Shown here: one piece after another, positions 16,104 to 24,197 of the stretch
How positions within the stretch are numbered: position 1 is the stretch's first letter
Layout of the letters: each line of letters starts with the position of its first letter
From: Caldifarciminota bacterium
GTDB taxonomy: Bacteria; Hydrothermota; UBA3073
Assembly (NCBI GenBank): GCA_023129165.1
Contig: JAGMCL010000129.1
Span: forward strand, 1-57,863
DNA length: 57,863 nucleotides
Direction of reading: 5' to 3'
Position numbers and translations under genes: made by a program
The notes under the pieces: generated by a model
Seen by the model: only the letters and a program-made list of their open reading frames with translations
What the model was told of the DNA's origin: nothing
Databases searched by the model: none

Positions 16104-16132
16104 ATTATAGCATTAAAAGGTTGAAATGTCAA
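16104..16132 (-). promoter_or_regulatory. Promoter of the GtrA remnant
   Basis: On the minus strand TTGACA is at 16132-16127 and TATAAT at 16109-16104, with a 17-bp spacer. Transcription would start near 16097, 20 nt before ATG 16077. Confidence 0.8.
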
Positions 16133-16231
16133 GAAAAAAAGATAGAAGACTAAAAGTAAGGCGTCCTAGTGGAATAGCTCTGCTTCCACCCTGAACATTG
16201 AAACTACAGGGCAGGCAGGATAAATAGGGCG

Positions 16232-16402
16232 TCCCAGTGAAATATGCTCCCTATGAAGTAGCTTCCTGATGGGATAGATTAGACATCCCACAGGGTAAAC
16301 CGCATTTCACCACAATGTAATATAAAAACTTATTACACCCCATTAGATAGTTTACACATCTCACAGGGCAAGTATGGCAAAGCAGGACGAGTCGCATTTC
16401 AC
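16232..16402 (+). repeat. 170-bp direct repeat, copy 2
   Basis: This is the second copy of 15651-15820, 581 bp downstream. It is preceded by CTACAGGGCAGGCAGGATA, which resembles the edge of the GIY-YIG element at 47912-47930. Confidence 0.85.
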
Positions 16403-16577
16403 CACGGTGTAATAAAGAGAATCATTACACATGGCAGGCATGGCAAGCAGACGAAAGACTATTGTTTACCAATTACTGATAACTTATAACCAGTTTTTAC
16501 TACTTAGTGTCTTCCTGCCTACCCTGCCTACCGGCAGGCAGGCGTCAGGCAGGCGTGGCTAAATATCAAATTTTCGC
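16403..16577. repeat. Short repeats before the hydrolase promoter
   Basis: It holds fragments of the CACAGGGCA family, a TTACTGATAACTT unit and a CCTGCCTACCGGCAGGCAGG palindrome (about 16514-16540). No coding sequence is seen. Confidence 0.65.
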
Positions 16578-16606
16578 TTGACATTTAGCAATTCGTAGGA
16601 TATAAT
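16578..16606 (+). promoter_or_regulatory. Promoter giving a leaderless transcript
   Basis: TTGACA lies at 16578-16583 and TATAAT at 16601-16606, 17 bp apart. The start codon at 16613 sits six bases after the -10 box, where transcription itself should begin, so the mRNA is probably leaderless. Confidence 0.8.
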
Positions 16607-16612
16607 AAATCT

Positions 16613-17410
16613 ATGCGTATTATCATTATTACAATAATTCTACTATTATTCTTGTGGTTCATCGTCAAGAGCTTTGAAAGGAGAAACATATATTTTCCCA
16701 CAAGAAGTATCGATGTTACACCCAAAGATATTGGTCTAAATTACGAGGATTTATTCATCACAACAGACGATAGAGCAGAAATAAATGCATGGTATATCCC
16801 AGCACATGCTGGAGAGGTTACTATCCTATTCTGTCATGGTAATGGGGGTAACATCAGTCACAGACTGGATATCATAAGGATTTTCAATAACATGGGCTAT
16901 AATATATTAATATTTGATTACAGGGGTTATGGTAGAAGCAAGGGAAGAATATCTGAAAAGGGAACCTACTTGGACGCACTTGCAGCCTATAATTATATTG
17001 TAGAAAAGAAAGAAATAGATGCCGAAAAAATATGTATTTTCGGACGGTCTCTTGGAGGACCAATAGCCATTGACCTTGCCACAAGAATAAATAAAGGTGT
17101 AATAATATCTGAAAGCGGATTTACATCCATAATGGATATGGCAAAGGTTGGATATGGGGTTAGGATACCAGCAAAATTCCTCTCTCATAAATACGATGCC
17201 CTAAAAAAGATAAAAAATGTTAATATTCCGATACTAATAATACATAGTAAGAATGACCCAATGATACCCTTTGAACAGGGGAGAAGACTTTTCGATGCAG
17301 CTAATCAACCAAAGGAGCTTTATGAAGGGAGTGGCGGGCATGATGATATATACCTTGATGATGAATACTGGGAAAGGATAAGGGAATTTGTAGAAAAATA
17401 TAGGAAATAA
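16613..17410 (+). CDS. Membrane-anchored alpha/beta hydrolase
   Basis: This 265-residue protein has an N-terminal membrane helix (2-19) and then an alpha/beta hydrolase domain of the serine-hydrolase (S33/FrsA/ABHD17-like) type. The oxyanion motif CHGNGGN (74-80), DYRGYGRS (102-109), the nucleophile Ser 146 in GRSLGG, Asp 215 in SKNDPMIP and His 243 in GGHDD make a complete triad. The substrate is unknown; esters, thioesters or acylated proteins are all possible. No Shine-Dalgarno is present, consistent with the leaderless promoter. Confidence 0.88.
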   Translation: MRIIIITIILLLFLWFIVKSFERRNIYFPTRSIDVTPKDIGLNYEDLFITTDDRAEINAWYIPAHAGEVTILFCHGNGGNISHRLDIIRIFNNMGYNILIFDYRGYGRSKGRISEKGTYLDALAAYNYIVEKKEIDAEKICIFGRSLGGPIAIDLATRINKGVIISESGFTSIMDMAKVGYGVRIPAKFLSHKYDALKKIKNVNIPILIIHSKNDPMIPFEQGRRLFDAANQPKELYEGSGGHDDIYLDDEYWERIREFVEKYRK

Positions 17411-17528
17411 ATGTAAAAAGTAAAAAGGCAAAAGTAAAAAGTAAATTATTTCGAATTTCGGATTGCGAATTTTGAATTGATCCCTCTGTGGTTAAATTAT
17501 TTACACAAAATCAAATAAGGGAGAGATT

Positions 17529-19574
17529 ATGCAAATATTATTATTCTTACTTCTTCTTCAACCCAACCTTCCAGACAGGGGCCTGTTCCGCAGGTCAACG
17601 GGAATAAAAACTCCTCAGGAAATTGTTTACGACACCATATGTCTTTATGACGTCCTACACTACAACATATCCATTGAACTCGATATACCTGGAATAGAAT
17701 TTTTAGATGCATTTACCGAAATTACGGCTGTAAGTAAGGTGGATAGTCTTAACTGGGTAGACCTTAATTTCTGCGGCATGCAGACAGACTCAGTTTTTGC
17801 AGATGGTCTTCCACCCATCTACATAATTTCTGGTATAGGACCAAACCAGTTAATATCTATTGACCTCCCTGAGTTCGTAGGGGTAGACGACACTTTTAAA
17901 ATTAAAATCTTTTATCACGGTACGCCTGAAAATGGTGTATACTACAGCCCCTTCAATTATGGTTTAACTTATGTAATGAGTATTCCCTGGGATTGGACAG
18001 ACTTTCCAATAGGAGCGCGGTATTGGTTCCCGTGCCAGGATGTTCTCTGGGATAAGGCAACATCAGAATTATCTCTAACTGTGCCAGAAGGTTACGATGT
18101 TGTTGCAAATGGTTTACTCGTAAGAAAAGATATAGTCGGTGACAAACTTTGCCATCACTTCTTTGAGTCCTATCCTATACCTACGTGGTATATAGTCTTT
18201 GCAGTTTCAGATTATGCAATTATCGCAGATAGCTTTGTATATGGTGACAGTTCTATGCCAATTTATTACTGGCCAGCTCTATGGGATTCATCAAATGCTC
18301 ATATTGCCTTTTCAAACGTGCCTGACATGCTCACATTCTTTTCCGACATTTTTGGTGACAGGTATCCATTCTTTAGAGAAAAGTATGGTTATGTCAAACT
18401 GCCCCCGGCTGGCTGGGCTATGGAAAACCAGACCAACGTATTCTGGGCACTAAACATTCCAGGAAATCACTTCTATGAAATCATAGTTGCACATGAGGCG
18501 TCCCATCAGTGGTGGGGATGCTCAGTAACACCATACTCTATCAAAGATATATGGCTTAATGAGGGATTTGCTACCTACTGTGAAGCACTATACTCAGACC
18601 ACTGGCATGATGGAATATCTTATCATGAATATATGTCCTCATATATTATGAATTATTATCTTACACTTGAAAACTACCCCCTTGGACATCCCTATCCTAT
18701 GTATGACCCACCGGATGGAGCTGTCTGGACTGCAACCACCTATGAAAAGGGTGCATCTGTACTACACATGCTTCGTCATATTTTAGGAGATAGTTTGTTT
18801 TTTGATGCTCTTCGCACCTACTATGCACAATATAAATATTCCATTACAACCACACCTCAATTTCAGGCTGTCTTAGAGGTTGTTGCCAGACAGAGTCTGG
18901 ACTGGTTCTTCGATGAATGGGTATATATGGCTGGGCATCCTGAATATAATTGTCACTGGAACTGGGTAGAAATAGGCGCTGATAGTTTTATTGTGAATCT
19001 CACAGTTGAACAAACACAGTCAAATGAATGGGATGTTCCTATTTTCAAGATGCCGATAGACATAGGTATTGTTACGACAGCCGAAGATACTGTATCCTTT
19101 ATTTTATGGGATTCACTGCAAACGCAGAGTTTCGATTTTTTGATATCAAATGAGCCCACTGACCTGCTCTTTGACCCGGAGAACTGGGTTTTAAAAAGAA
19201 CAACCGTTATAGAACAGGTAGAGGAATATACAACTCACAGCAACCTGCCTACAGTAAGTATATATCCAAACCCATTTAGCACGGAAACAGTTATTACTTT
19301 GGAGTGCATCAACCGTGTTGATGCTGTGACATGGTCACAGCACTCCATAAATATCTATGATCTCTCAGGTCGTTTAGTCCGTTCTTTCCCTCTTAATCTG
19401 TGTAATCCCAACTTTACCAGTAGGCAGGGAGAAAAATCTGTGCAATCTGTGTCTTGGGATGGCAGAGATGATTATGGTAAGAAGTTGCATGCAGGGATTT
19501 ATTTCTGTATAATGCTGGTAGATAGAGTAAATTTTAAATATCAAAAGATAGAGAAGATAATATATATACCTTAG
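17529..19574 (+). CDS. Secreted M1-family metallopeptidase with sorting domain
   Basis: This 681-residue protein starts with a short hydrophobic export signal (2-11). An M1 aminopeptidase-like region follows with GWAMEN (295-300, the substrate N-terminus motif) and the gluzincin site HEASH (His 322, Glu 323, His 326) with Glu 345 in NEGFATY. It should cleave N-terminal residues or peptides outside the cell. AAGGGAG precedes ATG 17529. Residues about 575-681 are a YPNPF...GRLV...WDGRD sorting domain. That domain contains two repeat-derived stretches in frame: the branched repeat (19301-19346) and the 83-bp segment shared with the deiminase gene (19388-19470). It stands alone between repeat tracts. 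Confidence 0.92.
   Translation: MQILLFLLLLQPNLPDRGLFRRSTGIKTPQEIVYDTICLYDVLHYNISIELDIPGIEFLDAFTEITAVSKVDSLNWVDLNFCGMQTDSVFADGLPPIYIISGIGPNQLISIDLPEFVGVDDTFKIKIFYHGTPENGVYYSPFNYGLTYVMSIPWDWTDFPIGARYWFPCQDVLWDKATSELSLTVPEGYDVVANGLLVRKDIVGDKLCHHFFESYPIPTWYIVFAVSDYAIIADSFVYGDSSMPIYYWPALWDSSNAHIAFSNVPDMLTFFSDIFGDRYPFFREKYGYVKLPPAGWAMENQTNVFWALNIPGNHFYEIIVAHEASHQWWGCSVTPYSIKDIWLNEGFATYCEALYSDHWHDGISYHEYMSSYIMNYYLTLENYPLGHPYPMYDPPDGAVWTATTYEKGASVLHMLRHILGDSLFFDALRTYYAQYKYSITTTPQFQAVLEVVARQSLDWFFDEWVYMAGHPEYNCHWNWVEIGADSFIVNLTVEQTQSNEWDVPIFKMPIDIGIVTTAEDTVSFILWDSLQTQSFDFLISNEPTDLLFDPENWVLKRTTVIEQVEEYTTHSNLPTVSIYPNPFSTETVITLECINRVDAVTWSQHSINIYDLSGRLVRSFPLNLCNPNFTSRQGEKSVQSVSWDGRDDYGKKLHAGIYFCIMLVDRVNFKYQKIEKIIYIP
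19301..19346 (+). repeat. Branched palindromic repeat inside a coding sequence
   Basis: This is a 46-bp compact copy: outer arms GGAGTGC (19301-19307) and GCACTCC (19340-19346), inner hairpins ATCAAC/GTTGAT and TGTGAC/GTCACA. It is translated in frame within the peptidase's sorting domain, between TVIT and the conserved IYDLSGR. Both hairpins remain fully paired although the DNA is coding. Confidence 0.85.
19388..19470 (+). repeat. 83-bp segment shared with the deiminase gene
   Basis: It is nearly identical to 2706-2788 and encodes the linker between GRLV and WDGRD in both sorting domains. The flanking domain sequence on either side is clearly more diverged. Confidence 0.8.
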
Positions 19575-20066
19575 AATTCAATAGTTAGATAAATCAATGT
19601 GCATGTCGTTTACTTTATCGTAGATGGTTAGACACACCTAATCATCATTTATAACAGTCTAAAGACTGTCACTCCTTATGTTAGTAATAAGGTTTCAGGA
19701 CATGTATGCACGAATCCAATTCGTGACAGATATATAGTACAATAACCCTGTCATTGCGAGTCCGTCAAGAAGTACGACGGATTAGTGAGCGTGGCAATCT
19801 CATACAGGCTCCTGTCATTGCGAGACTGAACGAAGTGAAGGCGTGGCAATCTCATACAGACTCCTGTCATTGCGAGACTGAACGAAGTGAAGGCGTGGCA
19901 ATCTCATTTTAATGTCCTTTAAATACTTAACAGTATAAATACTGTCAATCCCTAATCTTTATCCTTGAATCTACTGTATGCAATTGCTTCACCTGCCTGA
20001 CGCCTACCTGCCGGTAGGCAGGGTAGGCAGGGTTTGCCCTACCGCAGGGTAATTAGTTATATGATA
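19575..20066. repeat. Repeat-only gap with three tandem GTCATTGCGAG units
   Basis: It contains AACAGTCTAAAGACTGT (about 19655), units at 19749-19802, 19813-19855 and 19865-19907 (the last two nearly identical), and a CCTGCC...GGCAGG palindrome near 19998-20030. No gene or promoter is seen. Confidence 0.85.
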
Positions 20067-22451
20067 CTACTGTATTAGTATAAGCTTTTTATTATCCTGG
20101 AAACTGCCAGAATCAAAACGATAGAAATAAATTCCAGAAGCCAATTTGTCACCATCCGCGCCTCTACCGTCCCATTTCGCTATATAATTCCCTGGCTCTC
20201 GGATACCATTTACAAGGCACTTAACCAGCCTGCCCGATATATCATAGACCTTGAGAGATATTCTACTGGTAACTGGTAACTGATAACTGATAACTGTCTT
20301 TCGGCAGAATGGATTGGGATAATTCTGCGTGAGTCTATATACGAAGTTTAGATTATCCTCCTCAATACCTATAAGGTAGAAGTTAATATTCTTTGTAGTA
20401 TCCGGTGGTGTAACTGTTACAAGGTCAGCGCTACTTGAATCCGGTTCGTTCTCCCACCACTGGGTATCGTAGCCCTCAAGTTCGGCACTCACCTTATAGT
20501 CACCCTCACCGAGTCCTGCAATAAGATAATCCCCAGTCTCATCAGGACTTGCAGGAATGTTGACCGGTATCCATCCATAGAATGGACCACCATCACCATA
20601 GGCAGTTACCTGTGCATCCTCTGGCTGCTTAGTAGATATAGCCACATTTCCTGCAATTGCACCGGATTCACCTGTGCCGAGGACAAAATCTATACCGGTG
20701 ACGATAGAATCTGGTGCAAGAATATAAACCGAATCGGCAGTTGACAGTGTCCTTTTGTCATCGTAGAATTCAAATGCGTGAATTATATTTACCAGGTCAG
20801 GCAGTGAGGAATAAGCCATATCCGCCCAGGGGATGGCACAGACCTTATACCATCCTGTTGGAAGTCCCGATATGGAGTAAGAACCGACTACAGATGATTG
20901 TGTGAATGTGATTGCCTCTCCCGTATTTGACCTGATGGCAGCAACAGCAACCCTTGGTAGTGGAGTGACACCGTCTGTATCATATACGAATCCCTCAACC
21001 TTACCACCTGTTGAGAGGATGAAATCGGCATAGGTCGTTTCATTAAGAATGATAGAAACAAGATTTGCGTCGTTCCAGCTCGTCTGGTCATTGTAGTATT
21101 CATCAATATATTCTTCTCTGTTTACAGTTCTTACCCTGTATTCACCAGGAGGAAGTCCAACCTCGTATAAACCTATGACAGAATCAGGCCATACAAATGT
21201 TGCCGCGAGCACTGCTGGTTCCAGCGGATTCCTTGCAGTATTGTCATATATATATATCCCAATGTTGGGAAGGGAGTCTCCTGCATCACTGGTTACCCAA
21301 CCTGTCAAAACTCCCCCCGGGGCAAGAGTGAAGTCAATACCATCCACAGTTTGTCCGGCCGTTATTATGCTAACAACATCCGCTGTTTTGAAATTGTATT
21401 CATCGCTATACCATTGATGGGCATACTGGCTTGTTCTGCCACACCTCAGCCTGTATCCGCCGGTGAGTCCTGAAGAAAGGGGTAGTCCTGATAGTATATA
21501 TCTACCCAAGGAGTCAGTTCCCCACCAGTCGACACATATGGAGCCCCCATTAACTATAGAAAATGCATCCACGATTATGCCTTCAATGGGTTTTTTGTCA
21601 GGTCCTGTAACAATTCCTGTGATACAGCCACCAAGGGTTAACTCAAAATCAATATTCGGGATGGTATCCCCTGCAGTCACAGTTATCTCATCTGCATATA
21701 CAAAATCCGGTTTATTATTCCACCATTCCATAACATAGGGACTACCCCACTTCCAGGTTTGAGCCTTATGAGGGACACCTGCCTCCAGTCCGGCTACTGT
21801 GTAGAATCCAGTCTCGTCGGTATTGTCGCCTGATACATAGTTCCACTCATTATCATAGACATCAACCCATACGCCTTCCAGAGGCTCTTTGTCCTCGCTT
21901 GTCACAGTGCCAGAGATAAAACCTGCCAGTGGTAGGTCAAAATCAATGTTCTTTGTAGTATCCCCCGGGATTACCCTTACTGTATCAGCTGTCCAGAAGC
22001 TGGGCTTGTCATCATACCATCTACCAACAAAACTCTCAGGGGGATCGGTCTCAATCTTCCAGAGGTTTTCCCCTTCTGGTAGATGCGATATAATATAGTA
22101 ACCATCCGCGTTTGTGCATACACCATACCCACTGCCGTAGCTCGTATCCCATGCAGTGACAGAGACACTCTGTAGGGGTTCTCCATTACCCAGGACCGTG
22201 CCTGAGATGTATCCGCGGTCCTTATTATCTTTTTTGTCTGCAGAGGCATAGATGATACGTGCCTCAGAATTTTCCATCCTATCACGGTATTTCACCAGCA
22301 TCTGCTCTTCGTGGACAAGCTTGTCCTTGCCAAAGACCAGCCGATATATCTCGCACCAACAATCCGAATCGTAACTGCTGCCTATCGTGAGCGTGCTGAG
22401 AATCCCTAAAAGCCCCAGCACCTCTCCAATATACAACAACTTCTTCTTCAT
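20067..22451 (-). CDS. Large secreted protein of tandem carboxypeptidase-regulatory-like domains
   Basis: This 794-residue product (ATG 22451, preceded by AAGGAGG) has a signal peptide (MKKKLLYIGEVLGLLG...). It then carries about six tandem beta-sandwich units of roughly 85-95 residues, each starting G-x-I-x-G-x-V with a later YxVxGLPxGxY-like strand. This is the layout of carboxypeptidase-regulatory-like (transthyretin-fold) domains. Between units, the recurring W..W..KP.F..AD..TV..G.T...IDF pattern marks the repeat boundary. It ends with a NYPNPF...GRLV...WDGRG...SGIYFYRF sorting domain, which contains a TTATCAGTTACC-type repeat in frame near 20270-20300. An adhesive or cell-surface structural role is likely; no enzyme motif is seen. 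An upstream in-frame start at 22604 is untypical. Confidence 0.82.
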   Translation of the reverse strand: MKKKLLYIGEVLGLLGILSTLTIGSSYDSDCWCEIYRLVFGKDKLVHEEQMLVKYRDRMENSEARIIYASADKKDNKDRGYISGTVLGNGEPLQSVSVTAWDTSYGSGYGVCTNADGYYIISHLPEGENLWKIETDPPESFVGRWYDDKPSFWTADTVRVIPGDTTKNIDFDLPLAGFISGTVTSEDKEPLEGVWVDVYDNEWNYVSGDNTDETGFYTVAGLEAGVPHKAQTWKWGSPYVMEWWNNKPDFVYADEITVTAGDTIPNIDFELTLGGCITGIVTGPDKKPIEGIIVDAFSIVNGGSICVDWWGTDSLGRYILSGLPLSSGLTGGYRLRCGRTSQYAHQWYSDEYNFKTADVVSIITAGQTVDGIDFTLAPGGVLTGWVTSDAGDSLPNIGIYIYDNTARNPLEPAVLAATFVWPDSVIGLYEVGLPPGEYRVRTVNREEYIDEYYNDQTSWNDANLVSIILNETTYADFILSTGGKVEGFVYDTDGVTPLPRVAVAAIRSNTGEAITFTQSSVVGSYSISGLPTGWYKVCAIPWADMAYSSLPDLVNIIHAFEFYDDKRTLSTADSVYILAPDSIVTGIDFVLGTGESGAIAGNVAISTKQPEDAQVTAYGDGGPFYGWIPVNIPASPDETGDYLIAGLGEGDYKVSAELEGYDTQWWENEPDSSSADLVTVTPPDTTKNINFYLIGIEEDNLNFVYRLTQNYPNPFCRKTVISYQLPVTSRISLKVYDISGRLVKCLVNGIREPGNYIAKWDGRGADGDKLASGIYFYRFDSGSFQDNKKLILIQ

Positions 22452-22575
22452 CCTACCTCCTTGTATTATAAAAAATGATATATACCCTCTATTGGTAAAC
22501 TTCTTTACATTCTTTTTACGCAGACTAAAGTCTGCGGCTACCTTTTGTATGGTTGTTTGAAATAGAACACTATAT

Positions 22576-22604
22576 AAAATACCATATAAAAAATGATTTG
22601 TCAA
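22576..22604 (-). promoter_or_regulatory. Likely promoter of the large secreted protein
   Basis: On the minus strand TTGACA (22604-22599) is followed after 17 bp by TATTTT (22581-22576). The -10 box deviates from consensus, so this is less certain than the others. Confidence 0.5.
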
Positions 22605-22925
22605 GAAAAATCTTAAACCACAGAGAACACAGAGAATCTTTATTCAAAAAAGGGAAGAACTCTGTGCTCTCCATTAAACCCCAAATCTATTCAAATTCAA
22701 TTATTCCGGACAAGAAAAAAATTACCGCAGAGAACGCAGAGGACACAGAGAATTTTTGTTTTAAAAAAGGCAAAGGCTCTGTGCTCTCTACATTTAAACT
22801 CCAAGCCCAATTATCTCCAAATAGATTGGCAAAAATCATGCAGGAAATTTAAGTCCACAGAGAACGAAATAAAATATAAATAAAGAATGTCCTTCCTCTG
22901 TGAACTCTGTGGTTTAAACTATGGT
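22605..22925. repeat. CACAGAGAA-type repeats
   Basis: Near-repeated blocks ACCACAGAGAACACAGAGAA (about 22617), ACCGCAGAGAACGCAGAGGA (about 22722) and TCCACAGAGAACG (about 22853) each precede an AAAA..GGCTCTGTGCTCT segment. A plus-strand open frame runs through it but has no protein-like character. No gene is called. Confidence 0.65.
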
Positions 22926-22961
22926 TTCCTATGCGATCAAGAAAAAAATAGATAAAAATTT

Positions 22962-23753
22962 TTAGTCCCGTTGTGAACATTTAATTGTCCAGAGAATTAG
23001 AGTGATGCCAAGTATTATGGAGGCTATGGAAAATGCCTGTCCACGGGTAAACCAACCAAAGAGAATCAATTCAGGGTCATGCCATCTGAAGAGCTCAATA
23101 ATAAATCGCCAGGTTCCATATAGTATAAGGAAAGAAAAGAAAATCAGCCCGTGGAGTTTTTTTTTAATCTTTTTTTCAATGAAAAGCAGGATAAAGAAGC
23201 TTATAAGACCAGCAAACGAGGAATAGAGTTGAGTGGGATGTAAAGAGACCTGTTCTCCATATACCATGCTTGCATAGGATTCAGGTGGAAAAACAACCCC
23301 CCAGGGTATAAGTGTTGGTTTCCCAAAGCAACATCCCTTTAAAAAACAGCCCATACGTCCGAAGAAGAATCCAAGGGCAATTCCTGGAGCAAGTATGTCC
23401 AGTGCTGCTCCTATACGAAGATTAGATTTTCTTAACAACAATAATCCTACGATGAAAGCAAATAGGAATCCACCATACCAGCTCAGTCCTCCGTGTCTTA
23501 TGGCAGAGAACACATCTGGATATTCCCTTAAAATCTGAGGATGTTCCAGAATAGAAAACAGTCGGGCGCCAACGAATCCTGCAATGATGACAAAAATTAC
23601 AAGGTGTAATGCTGCCCTTACCCTTTTGGGAGGGATTTTATAGGTTCTTGCCCTTATTATGGTAACCAATATGGCTGCCACGAGGGCTATAATGACCATT
23701 GTCCCCCAGGAGTTTATCTTAAGAGAACCGAACTGCAGAAGTATAGGACGCAT
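22962..23753 (-). CDS. lgt: Lgt, prolipoprotein diacylglyceryl transferase
   Basis: This 263-residue inner-membrane enzyme transfers diacylglyceryl from phosphatidylglycerol to the lipobox cysteine of prolipoproteins, the first step of lipoprotein maturation. Seven membrane segments are visible, with GGLSWYGGF, GRMGCFLKGCCFG (the Lgt signature region), HPTQLYSS and the late RFIIELFR. It is needed by the lipoproteins in this window (10293-10541, 38135-39772, 42925-44511). The start at 23753 has no strong Shine-Dalgarno. A promoter-like sequence at 24048-24076 is separated from it by repeats. Confidence 0.95.
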   Translation of the reverse strand: MRPILLQFGSLKINSWGTMVIIALVAAILVTIIRARTYKIPPKRVRAALHLVIFVIIAGFVGARLFSILEHPQILREYPDVFSAIRHGGLSWYGGFLFAFIVGLLLLRKSNLRIGAALDILAPGIALGFFFGRMGCFLKGCCFGKPTLIPWGVVFPPESYASMVYGEQVSLHPTQLYSSFAGLISFFILLFIEKKIKKKLHGLIFFSFLILYGTWRFIIELFRWHDPELILFGWFTRGQAFSIASIILGITLILWTIKCSQRD

Positions 23754-23849
23754 ATTTATGTATATAACCTTAACTAATATATATTATACAGAATTTCCCA
23801 AAGCTCTTAGCCTTTGTATATTAAGGGGTTATAAAAATTAAAATAACTT

Positions 23850-24045
23850 ATTTCTTATAGGTCTCTTATCTACCCGTCAGCTGACGGGCAAGTCCCTGTT
23901 AAATAAGCCTTTTAAATAAAGAATGAGTTTCTTACAAGTCCCTGTTATAATTAGTCTTTTGAATAAGAATGTAGTCTCTTACCTGCCTGCGGCAGGCAGG
24001 TAAGTCTCGTTCAAGTCCCTGTTATAATTAGTCTTTTGAGATACT
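23850..24045. repeat. CAAGTCCCTGTTATAATTAG repeats before lgt
   Basis: Three units of CAAGTCCCTGTTA-(TAATTAGTCTTTTGA) lie at about 23890, 23936 and 24011, separated by palindromes with CGTCAGCTGACG and CCTGCC/GGCAGG arms. The tract fills the lgt leader. Confidence 0.75.
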
Positions 24046-24047
24046 AT

Positions 24048-24076
24048 ATAATATAATAAAAAATGGACTTTGTCAA
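24048..24076 (-). promoter_or_regulatory. Likely promoter of lgt
   Basis: On the minus strand TTGACA (24076-24071) and TATTAT (24053-24048) are 17 bp apart. It is divergent from the promoter at 24127-24155, with the shared module between. Confidence 0.6.
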
Positions 24077-24085
24077 GTTTTTTTT

Positions 24086-24115
24086 GAGAGCCCAAAAGGT
24101 AGTTTTTGAACTCTT
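24086..24115. promoter_or_regulatory. Shared module between divergent promoters (copy 2, short)
   Basis: GAGAGCCCAAAAGGTAG followed by TTTTTGAACTCTT closely matches 32925-32956, and its centre AAAGGTA-TTTTT matches 1045-1060. In all three places it lies between two back-to-back promoters. Confidence 0.55.
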
Positions 24116-24126
24116 ATAAAATTTTC

Positions 24127-24155
24127 TTGACAAAATAGCTTAGCTGTGTTATAAT
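24127..24155 (+). promoter_or_regulatory. Promoter of the DUF362 gene
   Basis: TTGACA lies at 24127-24132 and TATAAT at 24150-24155, 17 bp apart. The gene starts about 36 nt after the expected start site. Confidence 0.85.
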
Positions 24156-24197
24156 AAAATCCTTGAACAACTTAAGTCTATTCCACAAAAAATATAC

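Noticed and set aside
1135-22451. Evidence for a type IX secretion system in this window
   Set aside because: Sorting-domain proteins are present but no Por/Spr/Gld component is encoded here; the secretion route is only inferred.
22553-22852. 99-codon plus-strand frame
   Set aside because: It translates CACAGAGAA-type repeats, and no ribosome-binding site or family resemblance is seen.
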